NCBI GenBank assembly: GCA_039545355.1
Contig: BCJJ01000045.1
Coordinates: 28,501-92,500 of the forward strand
Source: Trichosporon coremiiforme
Taxonomy: Eukaryota; Basidiomycota; Tremellomycetes; Trichosporonales; Trichosporonaceae
Length of the DNA: 64,000 bases
Direction of reading: 5' to 3'
Shown piece by piece: positions 1 through 10,928 of the stretch. Below the pieces are notes generated by a model. That model ran no database searches and had not been told where the DNA came from. It was given only the letters and a program-made list of their open reading frames with translations. A program made the position numbers and the translations under genes. The stretch's first letter is position 1; each line of letters opens with the position of its first letter.

Positions 1-16
1 CAATCACTCTCCGCAG

Positions 17-2274
17 ATGTTCACCTACGACTCTCTTCCCAAGACTGAGAATGGTGCATCCGAACCACGCCTCATCATCGTTTCGAACCGCCTGCCGGTC
101 ACCATAACTAAGGAGGCGAACGGAGACTACACCTTCAAGGTATATCACTGTAACTATCACGCTTACGGATTCACAGATGTCATCTGGCGGTCTTGTGTCA
201 GCGCTGTCCGGCTGCAAAAAGACCATGTCATTCACATGGATAGGATGGCCCGGCAAAGATGTACGTTTGAGGCACTGGGCAAGACTGACATGAAGATCCC
301 GGTGCAGGACCGAGAATATCTCAACCGCCGGCTGCTGGAGGAGTATCAGTGCTATCCAGTCTATCTTTCCGACGATCTAGCGGATCGTCACTACAATGGT
401 TAGAACGTCTACGGGAAGATGCGACTAACCTCAGGTTTCTCCAATTCCATTCTATGGCCGCTGTTCCATTATCATCCCGGGGAAATGAACTTCGACGCCT
501 CGTACTGGCTGGCATATCGTGAAGCAAACATCAGGTTTGCAGATGTGGTTTCCAACTTTGTTCAAACCGGGGATGTCGTGTGGGTTCAAGACTACCATCT
601 CATGCTTCTACCTATGCTCCTGCGATCCATGATCTCTGGTGAATCTGCGCAGGGAGAGATGACTCGCAAGGAGATGGGAAGGGTAAAGGCAGGTGTCGAC
701 GATGTGGAAGAGTTCGGCATGCAACACGGCGTCGCCCAGGGTCTCGATGAAGGTGTTGAAATGTTGGAGGATGTAGAAGAAGAGGGTGGAGAGGTGACCA
801 CCACGGGTGGCAGCCATCATACCGCCATGGTCCGAGGCCTGAGTGCGTTCCAACAACAAGAAGTTCAAGCTCGCCAGAGGGGAAAAGGAGGCGTCCGTAT
901 CGGCTTCTTCCTTCACACGCCATTCCCATCCAGCGAGATTTACCGGTAAGCGAAAGCATGTCGCTATTGCTAACGAGCAAGCATTCTGCCTGTTCGCCGC
1001 GAGATTCTACTGGGCGTTCTGCAATGTGACTTGATCGGGTACGTCAATCACTTTGACAAAGGCTTACGGCAGATTCCACACTTATGACTATGCCCGCCAC
1101 TTCCTGTCGTCGTGTACGCGTATCCTCGGTCTTGAAACTCAACCCAACGGGATCGAATTCGAGGGCAGGTATGCTCAAGTTGGAACGTTCCCCATCGGCA
1201 TTGACCCATGGCAATTTGTGGAAGGCGTCAAGAGCCCCGCTGTCCAGACTAGGTTGGAGAAGCTCGAGCGCCGGTTCGAAGATTGCAAGGTTATCATCGG
1301 TGTCGATCGCCTGGATTATATCAAAGGCATTCCACAGAAACTACATGCTCTCGAGGTGTTCCTGACCCAGCACCCAGAATGGATCGGCAAGGTAAGCTCT
1401 CCCACTGCTAATCGGTCCTGACACTGCTTCAGGTGGTTCTGATCCAACTAGCGATTCCTTCTCGTCAGGATGTTGAAGAGTACATGAATCTCCGCTCATG
1501 TGTGAACGAACTAGTGGGCAGAATCAACGGCCAGTTCAGCACACCCACATGGTCACCCATTATCTTCATGCACCGCTCGGTTCCATTCGAGGAATTGACT
1601 GCCATGTACGCCCTGGCCGATGTCTGCCTCGTCACGTCGACTCGCGACGGAATGAACCTGTGAGTGCAGATGAGTTTGGCGGCGCTGACTGCAGTGTCGC
1701 TTATGAGTACATCTCGACACAATCTGAGAAGCATGGCTCCATGATCCTTTCAGAGTTTGCGGGGTAAGTGACAAAAGCGGTCCGGTATCTGATATCCCCC
1801 AGAGCCTCTCAGAGTCTGGCTGGGTCTCTAATCATTAATCCCTGTGAGTCTCTCTCCCGCTACCTCGCTAATCTGGAAGGGGACGTCGACTCCACGGCGA
1901 GTGCGATTCACACAGCACTGACTTTATCGCCTCAAGTACGGGAGCAGAACTGGACCAAGCTCTTCTCTGTAAGTGACCTTCGTTATTCATCACTGACTGT
2001 CAGTACGTTTCCAAGTTCGTACGGATACAGGGCCGTTTCTCACCCGGATTACTGCTGACGATGTAGCTTTACGGCTCAATCCTGGGGTTTGTCCTTCCTC
2101 AACGAGCTGAATCGTTCCACCGGCCGACCGCCCTCCGGCCCTCTGCTCGGTGGGCGGCGCAAGTCCAGCTCTAGCCTGAGCAGGACGAGTTCGAAGACCA
2201 GCATCAAGCGACGTTTCACCGTCGGCAACTCCTCCGCTACCACTCCGAAAGCGGAACACAGTAAACTCGAATAG
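17..2274 (+). CDS. TPS1: Alpha,alpha-trehalose-phosphate synthase (UDP-forming), GT20
   Basis: Makes trehalose-6-phosphate from UDP-glucose and glucose-6-phosphate in the cytosol, the first step of trehalose synthesis. About eleven short introns (for example 140-176, 261-307, 399-434, 1392-1432) must be removed to give the continuous family sequence: LIIVSNRLPVT near the N-terminus, the WIGWPGK loop, LADRHYNGFSNSILWPLFHY, VWVQDYHLMLLP, FFLHTPFPSSEIYR, the GVDRLDYIKGIP phosphate-binding segment and DGMNLVAYEYI. There is no C-terminal phosphatase domain, so this is Tps1 and not Tps2. An acidic, low-complexity insert of about 90 residues (roughly bases 628-897) splits the N-terminal Rossmann domain. 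The C-terminus adds a Ser/Arg-rich tail. The ATG at 17 is preceded by a pyrimidine-rich CAG, so it could be a true start or an internal exon whose first part lies outside the window. Family identity is very secure; exon ends are inferred. Confidence 0.95.
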
Positions 2275-2765
2275 AACTGATAGGACTGATCGCAAACCAG
2301 TCAACTAGAAGAAAGGGATCTCTATCGCCCAGTAATATGAAAATGTATGCAGCTTCGTCGATCTGACACGCCAAGGAGCGTCCCTGCCCATTGATGCGCG
2401 CCCGCCGCCGATTGCCGATGGCTCGCGCTTCCCTCGACCGTATCAGGTGACACCATGAAATAGTGCTGACCGGAAGCAGGAGCGGCCGGCTAATAACACT
2501 GACTCTGAGGAAGCCAAGAGTCAAGAGTCCGCAGCTGCTGAAGGTGGTGGCTTCTTCCGTGGGAAATTTGAAACAACGTTCACTCATTCATGACATTGTA
2601 GGTCGTTGAGCATGGTGTGAGCCCGTGCTGGTACCTGTCACCTATGTTGTTTAACCTCACTGCCTCCGCTTCAACGAGAGTCTTGTTACGGCGAGAGCGT
2701 CAGCGGAAGCTGTCCTATATAGGGAGGGATGAACACCCTTAGTCAGTAGCCGTAGAATCAAGCCC

Positions 2766-2863
2766 AAAAAAATCAGAAATTAGACGCTGATCTCTTTGCG
2801 GATGCAAACGGTCAGATTGGAGGTTGATTACTGAAGAGATCGGCGTCTTCTGAGATTTTTGCC
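2766..2863. repeat. Imperfect inverted repeat, possible hairpin
   Basis: The left arm (2766-2796) and the right arm (2834-2863) are imperfect reverse complements. The core GACGCTGATCTCTT pairs with AAGAGATCGGCGTC with one mismatch. The outer part AAAAATC..AGAA pairs with TTCTGAGATTTTT after small gaps. The loop is about 37 nt. No protein gene covers it. Confidence 0.6.
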
Positions 2864-3197
2864 AAAGAATCAGCTCAAACGGAGCAGAATTGAATGTGAG
2901 GGAACTCTAACCGGTAGACGCGCCGTTTGCGGGAACCACCAACTGCCTATCGCCGGTTCCGCTTTGTGCCGAGACTCGAGCGGGCTGGGCAGCTGGAGCT
3001 GGGCAACAGGAAAGCAAGGGAAGCAAGAGAAGCAAGGAGATATGACCCTCACAAGTGGGGTACCCAAATGCACATCGCAAGTCATTGTGGGATGCCGTTC
3101 ACGTGGATACCTCTGAAATGGAAATGGTTGTTGCATTATGGCCCCATGGATCACCGACACAAACTGCCTTTCGCGACAAAAGGAATGTTCTTTCACT

Positions 3198-3262
3198 ATG
3201 GTTGACTTAGTTGACGTGACCACGGTTGACTTGACCATGGTTACGTCGACTTGACTAAGTAC
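3198..3262. repeat. GTTGACT-type repeat block with dyad symmetry
   Basis: GTTGACT or TTGACT recurs several times within about 60 bases, on both orientations, with ACTTAGT at the left edge and ACTAAGT at the right edge. The block contains TGACGTGA, close to the consensus of CRE-type bZIP sites. Function is not known; this is a description of visible pattern only. Confidence 0.5.
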
Positions 3263-5421
3263 CGATGGCGACGTCCTCATATCGCCCAGACACCGCGGAC
3301 TTGCTCGCTGATGTGCAAGAAGCGCAGGGACAGATGCCCACGCGGTGCGTTTGGGATTCGCTGCCCCTGGAATCTCACCAACGACGTCGAACGCTCACGA
3401 GTTCCTAGCCTCCATCTGGGTTTTTCATCGCCAGATCCGCTGGAAAGGTTCTCGCTCGTTGCCGTTGCTTGTCGGACTACAGCTCGGGGCCGAGCGAGAC
3501 TGGTCGGGATCTGGGCAAGAGACGGACATCACGGGGCCTGGAGTAATGGTAGCAAACGTGGGAAACCGGCCTAGCCGGTGCTTCCTCCGACCGTGAATAT
3601 GTATCCGGTGCTTTCGAGGCCTGAATTGGTGGGGCAAGCGGGAGACTCCCAGAGACATCTGTTGCTGCTGCTGCTGCTTGCGGCACTGAACTTCGTGTTT
3701 CGTGCGTCGGCACAGTGGGCTACACTGCATCACTCTTTAACATACCGTATCTCTGAGCTTCTTAATCTGCTAGTGGTCATTCTTGGATCGTTAGGGTTGC
3801 CAAACGATGGCTGTCTGCTCTGGTGTATACTAAATGACTGACTCCATAACTCACGCAATCTTAATGCCATTGGAATGATTCCGTGGCTGACCAGCTGCAA
3901 TGCAAGCCTAGTTTGCGCTGTTAGAAGGCGGGAGTGTTCAAAGGGCCTTCGTGCCGCTAGATCCGACGATCCCCCTCCAGACCTCAAAAAAACCTCACCT
4001 CAAAAGCCTTGCTTGCAGCGGGTTGGATGACTTTCGGGATGAATACCAACGAGGACTATTCATGGACAGCCAAATGATGTTGGAAGCATCGCAGGGGCGC
4101 TGGATGTCCGACCAAAGAGCAAATAAATGAATGGCTCCCGAAATGTTCTCCCCCCTCGACATCGTCCCCGACAACCTCCTTGGCCATCCGCGCGCGCGCT
4201 AGCAATGACCGACAGACGCCGTCAGTCAACCGCCGTCTGTCTCGCGCTGATCCATGCTCATCATCTGGTGCGACTACATGACACGCGCACCCTGCTGTGC
4301 GCGTGTTTGGTCCACGCTGAATTAGCATTCGCGGTGGCATGGTTTGCATTAGTTGCTGCCAGAGGTGACGGACACTGCCGCTTAGGCGGCTTCGTGGCCG
4401 CTTTCAGCAGCAGGGGCGACACTGCTGAATGGTGACGATAGACGAGCACAAGTCCCTTAGCGATGGGACACAAACAAAGTTGCCAGGAGGGCTACGCCAT
4501 TGCCTTCACAACGATTCCCGAGTGACACACCAAAGGTCCATTCGGTTCTGCGTAAGCACGAAACTTTTGAAAGACAGTGAAACCTCCACTTTGGCGCACT
4601 TGCAGCCCTGCTTTGGGCCGTCAAGTACCCCTTCCTCTGCCCACTGTGAGATAATTAAAAACTTTGAACGACAGTCGTCTATTTCCATATAGTCCCGCTA
4701 TCCATAAGGTCGCCAGCGTGTCAAGAGGGCCATCCTTCCGGCACCCTGTGCAAGTACGTGGTAGCAACGTCTGTGGGTGTATGGTGCACCCTGAGGGAAT
4801 GGATACACCTGCTGCCAGAACTGTGCAGGAGCGATTTAGTAGTTGCATTTGGTAGAGGTGCCCTCAGCACATGGCAACGTCACAACATAAGCGCAAATGT
4901 AACCCAGGGTTGGCTGTAGCACCTTGCCACGACATTAGCCTCCCTCACCTTCTGCACCATGCCAAACAAGATCGCAGGAAGGGAACAATCACTGCGAGTC
5001 TTCGTCCGCGATCCGATCTTGGAGTCATTGGGCGTCCGTTTTGCACACCTGGCGAGCAGTTCCGGGCGCCAAGCGCATTGTGCCAGGACGTTGGTCGAAA
5101 TTAAGGAGTATTCCGAACCGATGCTACTCTGTTGCAGCCCCGAAGGTGTAGAAGGTGAAGTTGGCACTGGGCGACCTTTCAGATTTCGGGTCTCATCGGC
5201 AAACGCGCCGTCAAAGCTTGAGCCTTAGAGATATGAAATTGGCTGTAGTTGTAACGTTTTTGATGGTCATCTAAATTTGGGAGAGCGCGGTTATTTGAAC
5301 CACAGACGGGAACGGCGCATGAATATATGCATCTGCCGTCAAAAAATTGGCGCTAGAGCTTCAAAACTGGCGTAGATGATACATCTCTTCCCTCGGCTTG
5401 AAGAACGCTGCTCCTGATTCG

Positions 5422-5672
5422 AGGTTTCCCACGGATGGCTCATTGTCAAGGTTTCCCACGAGTGTCACTTGACAAGAACCGCGGCAAACATCCCGGTGGC
5501 GTCCACATGGCGCTTCGGCGCCTGGCTTCGCATAATGATCGGGTATGATTCGTGCACGTGACCGCCGGATCATCGATGAAAAACAAAAGTAAAAATTACA
5601 CATCATCGCTCGGGTAACATCACGTGTTTTACACGTGGCCAGCCTTGCCTGTCACGTGTCAGGTCTCCCACG
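5422..5672. repeat. Three near-copies of AGGTTTCCCACG
   Basis: AGGTTTCCCACG occurs exactly at 5422-5433 and 5449-5460, and as AGGTCTCCCACG at 5661-5672. They sit in the same region as the CACGTG cluster, which suggests binding sites and not chance, but no transcript is known here. Confidence 0.5.
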
Positions 5673-5867
5673 GGACCCTTCGGTCATCCCACCATCATAT
5701 CTCTATCGTCTCCAAACTGATGATCCTCGCTACGCTCATGATCGTTACATGGTCGGATGGTGGCCACCGGCACGGTCTGCGCGATCACCGTAGTGGTTGA
5801 AATGCCTTTGGCTGATCCGCTTCCCGTGAACCATTTCGGAAAAGGCTCGGCAAACCCGCCCCACGTG
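5555..5867. promoter_or_regulatory. Cluster of five CACGTG E-boxes
   Basis: Palindromic CACGTG occurs at 5555-5560, 5621-5626, 5632-5637, 5653-5658 and 5862-5867, three of them within 38 bases. CACGTG is the known core site of fungal bHLH factors (Cbf1, Pho4 and sterol-regulator types). The nearest start downstream is the MFS transporter about 1.3 kb away, so an upstream activating region is a fair but unproven inference. Confidence 0.45.
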
Positions 5868-7029
5868 AGAGGCACGAAGGTCTACGCCAAGCGCCATCCG
5901 GCTGTTAGGGCCTGGAACGAATGCGGCGATGTCTGTTGAAGCCCTGCTTCCAATTGGAATCGCCTGATGCACAGTCGTCCGAACAGAGACAGTACCCAAT
6001 GCAGTAGTGTGTGTAGCATTCCGCCGCCTCTTCAATTCAGTAGGTAGATCTCGGAGGGTTACGAAGGTGCCCCACGGGCAGCGGGATGCTCCAGAGAGGA
6101 CACCTCACAATCACTCAACTGCTCATGAACGCTTTAACGAAGCATTGGTCCAGCAGGGAGAGAAGTTCTTTCAGCGCCAAATGTACGAGGAGCCTGGGAG
6201 GAGCACACTATAATTATGAACTCGACGGACAAGCTTCCACTCTCAGAGGATTGTTCCAAACGTTCTCTACTCCCGTGAAACCCGGGTGGACGCGGGATCT
6301 GCGGATGGCTCAGCACCCGCAGAATACTACTACTATTGCCAGGCACCGCCCGTGGGCTAGAGCTCTTGGCATACCTCGGAGGATGCTGGCAGTGTTGATT
6401 ATCATGCGGGACACGGTAAAAGGTGATGGGGTGGGCCCGACGTGGGATTGATCCGTACGCCTTGCGCAAGTCTTGTGACTGTCTTGGTTTGAGCAGGTCC
6501 TGACTGCTAAAGGGCAGTCACATATTTAGAAATGAACCGAGCGAAATACCGCGGTGACTGCTCTTTGTCGAGAACATGCCGTGGCAGACTTCGGGTGTGG
6601 CCGATGGAGGGACAAACGGACGTGCAAGGAGAGGGCGGGCACCAATGTCCTTGAGCACGGGCTTAAACGCAATCTCCGAATAACGAACCGGTAGAACACT
6701 GAAGTGCGCAGGCAGCCCTCGATTCTACCATGAATTGAAAGGAGCGCATTTCCTCTCCTGCGGAGCGCGAGACAAATGCATCAGGCTGCGCAGGCAGATA
6801 AGCATGGCGCCAAAGACCCTGTGGGGCCCATGAGGGCCCAGGATCGAGGGAAGCCCACCATCCCCTGCCCACCCCCTCGGAGTGCTGGAAGGAAGAAGGT
6901 GGAGGGAGTTGTCAGTACTCCCGGGTATATTGGGTTCAAATGCCCTGATCCCACGGGCAGAGACGCTAGCGGCGAAAGGTGGCGCACAATGCAGCTCACC
7001 TGACGCGATCCCTGCTTCTCTCCTGGACA

Positions 7030-7035
7030 TATAAG
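7030..7035 (+). promoter_or_regulatory. TATA-like element upstream of the MFS gene
   Basis: TATAAG lies about 100 bases before the MFS start codon, a position compatible with a TATA box. It is a short motif in otherwise GC-rich DNA. Confidence 0.35.
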
Positions 7036-7135
7036 TGACTTCTCCCGCTCGATCTTGAGATGATCCCTCTACAGTCGTCACTGCGGAGCTCACTGACAAC
7101 GTTGACGACCCGGGCTCCAGGATCATCGAATCACC

Positions 7136-8907
7136 ATGGCTTCGCGCGGTTCAAACACCCCACCCCTTTCGGAGAAGCCTACAGACGAGATGATCGAAGT
7201 CGCCGACACGTCCTCCGACAAAGAGCGTATCCCGATTGACCAGCCTGGTATCACACCTGAAGAGAACAAGGCAGTTCTCAGGAAGATTGATCGCAATCTC
7301 ATGCCAGTGGGTTTTACTGTTGAGCGGAGATGCTGACAATCTGGTCTTTTGCGCTGTCGTGGCGCTCCAATTCGTGTGTACACAGGGCATGGAATCTCTA
7401 TTCTGACATCCAGCTGGACAAGACGACTTTGACATACACCTCGGTTATGGTAAGTGTGGTTTGGAATAAACTGTGCACTTTAGCATGAAATGGGACGTGG
7501 AAAGCGAACACAAACTAACAACAAGGGCATCATGGGCGACACCAAAATGACCGGTGACGACTACGCGTGGTTGGGTACCATCTTTTGTATGTATGGTGGC
7601 GTCGCATGGTGACTGACCACAGCGCTTGGATACCTGATCGGACAGTACCCCATGTGCTGGCTACAGCAACGCTTGCCTTTGGCTAAGATGACAGGTGTCA
7701 ACATTGTTGTCTGGGGGGCGATCGTCGCTGTTACCGCGGCGTGTAACAACTGGAGTGGTTTGATGGCATGTCGTTTGTATGTAGAAACGCGTTGACAGCG
7801 TAAATGCTGACCAACCCAGCTTCTTGGGTATCTTTGAATCATCCCTGTCGCCGGCCCTGATCCTTTTCACCACGCAATGGTATCGCAAGAAGGAGCAGGG
7901 CGTGCGCACGGGAATCTGGGCTTCCTTCGTCACCTGGGGTGGAATCCTGGGTGCCCTCATCGCCTACGGTTTGTTCATGAGCTTCATGAAGGACAAGCTT
8001 CTCATTGCCGCATGGCGAGCTCTGTTCATCATTCTCGGCGCCATCACAATTCTCCTCGGAGTCATCTTCTTTTTCATTGTCCCCGACTCTCCCCAAGTCG
8101 CACGCTTCCTCAATCCCGAAGAACGGGAGGTCGCCCGCATGCGCACTGCCGAGAACATGCAAGCCCTCCACACCAAGGATCATAAGTGGTACCAGGTGCG
8201 CGAAGCGTTCAAAGATCCGGCTGTCTGGATCATCACTCTTATCGCGGCTCTCAACGGAATTCCGAACGGAGGTATCACAAACTTCTACGCCATCATGGTC
8301 CTAAGCATCGGCGTGCAAGTGCAAGACGGCATTCTGTTGTCCATGCTGAACTGCTGGGTTGCTGTGGCGACGATCATCACTCTCGTAGTGGGATCGAAAC
8401 TCAACTGCAGGACTCTCGCTGCGATCCCGGCTCACATCATCTCAATGGTGGGCGGCATCCTCGTCTGGCAGCTTCCGAGAAGCTTGGTGAGAGCCCGCCT
8501 TGCCGGTTTCTATCTTACACTGGTCTATGCGATGGGACAGACTGTCTGCATGTCGCTGATTTCGACCAATATCACTGGCCGCACTAAGAAGACGACTGTG
8601 GCAGCCATGTTCTTCGTCATGAGTGAGTCAACGAGTTACTTATGTGCTTCGTGAGCTCCACTGACATTCAGACTGTGTCGGAAACCTCGTGGGACCGCAG
8701 ACATTCAGAGACAAGGACGCTCCAGGTTATGCGCCGGCTCTCATCACCCTCATTGTTTGCAATATTCTGACTATCATCTTGCTGGTGACGCTGTACCTGT
8801 ATTACATTCGCCAGAACAAGATCCGCAACCAGATCGATGCCGCGCCGCCGCCCGGGGGACATGATCTCACGGACAAAGAGAACCTGGCATTCCGATACTC
8901 TCCTTAA
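7136..8907 (+). CDS. MFS permease, Dal5/anion:cation symporter type
   Basis: A plasma-membrane major facilitator of the fungal Dal5 (allantoate/ureidosuccinate/nicotinate) group, importing a small organic anion that cannot be named from sequence. After removing about six introns the protein shows the cytosolic N-terminus ending DRNLMP, then LQFLDKTTLTY, the GYLIGQYP loop, ACRFFLGIFES with SLSPALILFTTQWYRKKEQ (the family signature after TM4), the central loop with LNPEEREVA, and a second six-helix half ending in NCVGNLVGPQTF and a short acidic tail. Length is about 500 residues, normal for the family. Introns at 7374-7413 and later ones have GT-AG ends, but the first (7307-7343) appears to end in TG. 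It stands alone behind the 4.9 kb gap, which may be its control region. The family is clear, the substrate is not. Confidence 0.88.
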
Positions 8908-9259
8908 TTTGGTTCATGAAGAGCAAGGCTGTGGTCGGACGGGGGTTGTAACGCAAGTTGAGAATTGTTTTTATTACTCGTCATGTAAGAAGTGATGACC
9001 GATCCTCAAAGACGAGAGCAATCGAAGCGTCGATCCTGAACACGCGTGTAGAAGAAAGGCAGTATGTCACGGAATCGCATCGTCAGCTGGGCGTTGCCTG
9101 ATCCATGAAGACACTGAGCAGGCGACATCAGCTACAGATGGGGTAGGACATTTGTGCCAGCCTCCATCAGGACTAGCGGGCGGTGTGGGTGGGCGGAGCT
9201 GCTGATGGGTCGGCTGCCGGCCTCAGTGGTATGATGGAGGGGCACCAAGCCTATAAGTA
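8908..9259. other. Intergenic, convergent 3' ends
   Basis: Only the 3' flanks of the MFS gene (plus) and of the unknown minus-strand gene are expected here. I see no coding pattern or structured repeat. Confidence 0.5.
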
Positions 9260-9817
9260 TCACGGCTGTACTTGAAAACGCCAACCTGGCCATACTGAGG
9301 GAGCTGTCGTCAATGATACTGGTCGGCTCTCAGAACGTACTCGGCGTTCTAGATCGTCCAGCTGCATCGCTACTTCGGCGCTCTCGACGCCAGATTCCAG
9401 ACTCGCCCGCACGAAGTTGCCGAGAACCGCCGCAGCATAATCAGGGTTGAACTCTTGGTTGGGTCCCAGGTAGCGCTGAACGTCGGCTGGGGAGGTGGCC
9501 GTGGGTGCCGTCGGCGGTGCGGGCTTCGCTTGATACTGTTCAGTGAGCTTTCGCACCAAGAGAGTCCCAGCCAGAATGACCGCTCCTGAACAGTCATAAT
9601 CCTCACTCACGTAAACTCTGCCGGATTCCACTTGTGCTCCGCTCTGGTCGTGAATCTTTTGGCCCATGTGCCCAGAGCCTCGATCGGCAGAGTCGTACAC
9701 GCGATGACCCATACCGGAGGCGGTAGACCCAGAGACAAGGGCTTTGAAAAAGCTCTTCACGTCAGCGCCCGATTCGCGGTCCTCTTTATAGCGGTCGTGT
9801 ATCGAATCCTTGCCCAT
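9260..9817 (-). CDS. Hypothetical protein, about 185 aa
   Basis: Not recognised. I start it at MGKDSIHDRYKED because bases before that ATG are pyrimidine-rich and look like a 5' leader; an in-frame ATG further upstream (9970) would add 51 residues of low complexity. Visible parts: a charged N-terminus, SFFKALVSGSTASGMGHRVYDS, two Gly/His/Asp-rich motifs, a short hydrophobic segment GAVILAGTLLV that is too short to be a sure membrane span, then a Pro/Ala-rich linker and a C-terminus with EFNPDYAAAVLGNFVRASL. There is no intron in this frame, but the last 17 residues (LTTAPSVWPGW onward) could be read-through of an intron. It lies downstream of, and on the same strand as, the endonuclease V-like gene. 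Confidence 0.55.
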   Translation of the reverse strand: MGKDSIHDRYKEDRESGADVKSFFKALVSGSTASGMGHRVYDSADRGSGHMGQKIHDQSGAQVESGRVYVSEDYDCSGAVILAGTLLVRKLTEQYQAKPAPPTAPTATSPADVQRYLGPNQEFNPDYAAAVLGNFVRASLESGVESAEVAMQLDDLERRVRSESRPVSLTTAPSVWPGWRFQVQP

Positions 9818-10131
9818 GTTGTAGACAGCAAGCGTCGCTGAGTGAGGTGGATGTTTGAAGTCGTGTAGAGGCTTCCGCGCTGGATGCCAAGACGTAGCGG
9901 GCTGGCCGATGCCGATTGCCGGGTAAGCCCGATTAGAACCCGACGGAAGTGACATCAGGGCGATCGCCATCGATCACAGCGGAGAATGTGCCGGCCGTGC
10001 CGCATTCCGATAGCACGCTCAGTGGGCCATCGCGCAGGATACCCAACAGTGCCAGCTCTTTGTCATTAGCGGAGGCATTTGGCTGTCGAGAGGAGGTTGT
10101 ATAAAAAAGGGCAGTGCAGCATCAGCAGGAC

Positions 10132-10752
10132 CTATCGCTGGTCTTGGCAAGCCGCGTCCTCGGAGCAAGCGATTCGCGCCGCCCGGTCCACGAGCTTCAG
10201 CATGGTCGGGAGTCGGTTGTTGCCGTGCAAGCCCTTGACTGTTTGAACGGCATCCGACACAGCTATCCCAGCAGCAGTGACGAACAAGGCCCGAGAGCTG
10301 GACCCTCGGTGGACAACACCGACGTGAGGGTTGATAGAGGGCGCTCTCCTGTCTTCCTCGAACTTCCTGAAGGGGTTTTTCGCTACGCCAATGATAATGA
10401 TCTTCCTGTCCAGACAGTCGTAGAGATGTCTGCCCAGACCAGGTCGGCCGGGACCATCAAGGTCTACGAACCCATCCACTATGATGATCGCTGGCCGGTC
10501 CTTCATCTTGTCCAGTAGAGCCAGAATCGGGGGCAGTTCGCGTTTATAGAAGGCGCCCGCCTCGTATGGCGAAACGTTGGGGTGGACATGAATAATCGAC
10601 TGCGTGGGACTGGACGAATCAACAGATTCAAACACAACGCCCGCAGCGTATCCAGTATCATCGTCGGAGTATTGAACGTCGATGGCTAGAATCGGACCTT
10701 GGGCATGCATGGCGGTCTGGTGAGGTGCTGTTGCGAGCCAGCTGCCTGTCAT
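10132..10752 (-). CDS. Endonuclease V-like protein (Nfi family)
   Basis: Endonuclease V enzymes cleave DNA or RNA one base 3' of inosine. This 206 aa intronless frame has the family order: AIDVQYSD with the first acidic residue (D25), YKRELPPIL with the glutamate (E72), IIIVDGFVDLDG with the next aspartate (D93), GLGRHLYDCLDRKIIIIGVAK and ALFVTAAGI. These match in spacing the metal-binding Asp/Glu/Asp set known from bacterial EndoV. It is shorter than E. coli EndoV plus its C-terminal part and resembles the compact EndoV-like proteins of bacteria, in which the loop HPNVSPYEAGAFYKRE replaces the usual YxPGxLAFRE. A second start at residue 15 is possible. It is head-to-head with NDUFS5 (176 bases). 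Family assignment is fairly secure; activity on inosine is inferred. Confidence 0.8.
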   Translation of the reverse strand: MTGSWLATAPHQTAMHAQGPILAIDVQYSDDDTGYAAGVVFESVDSSSPTQSIIHVHPNVSPYEAGAFYKRELPPILALLDKMKDRPAIIIVDGFVDLDGPGRPGLGRHLYDCLDRKIIIIGVAKNPFRKFEEDRRAPSINPHVGVVHRGSSSRALFVTAAGIAVSDAVQTVKGLHGNNRLPTMLKLVDRAARIACSEDAACQDQR

Positions 10753-10928
10753 GAGTTACATGAAGGTTGCAACTGGAGGAGATTCAGTTACGTAAAATCT
10801 GCACTACTGACGTGGCATTTACATTGAATCTTAATCACTGTCACGGACAGCCGAGACTCGTCCTCGACGGTGGTTATGGTGATCAGGTGTATCTCCTCCG
10901 ATAGCTAAAGCTCCAAGACTTATCAACA

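Larger units (their letters stand above)
2275..7135. other. Long gene-poor region between TPS1 and the MFS gene
   Basis: This 4.86 kb stretch has no reading frame that resembles a known family or that chains across plausible introns. The open frames present are short and mutually overlapping. It holds an imperfect inverted repeat (2766-2863), a block of GTTGACT-like repeats (3198-3262), a cluster of five CACGTG motifs (5555-5867) and three near-copies of AGGTTTCCCACG (5422-5672). It is several times longer than most gaps in this window, so it may carry regulatory DNA, a non-coding transcript or a fast-evolving gene that I cannot recognise. Confidence 0.6.

Noticed and set aside
2859..3600. 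Overlapping small frames in the gene-poor region
   Set aside because: Each is short, overlaps others on both strands, and shows no conserved motif or consistent splice pattern.
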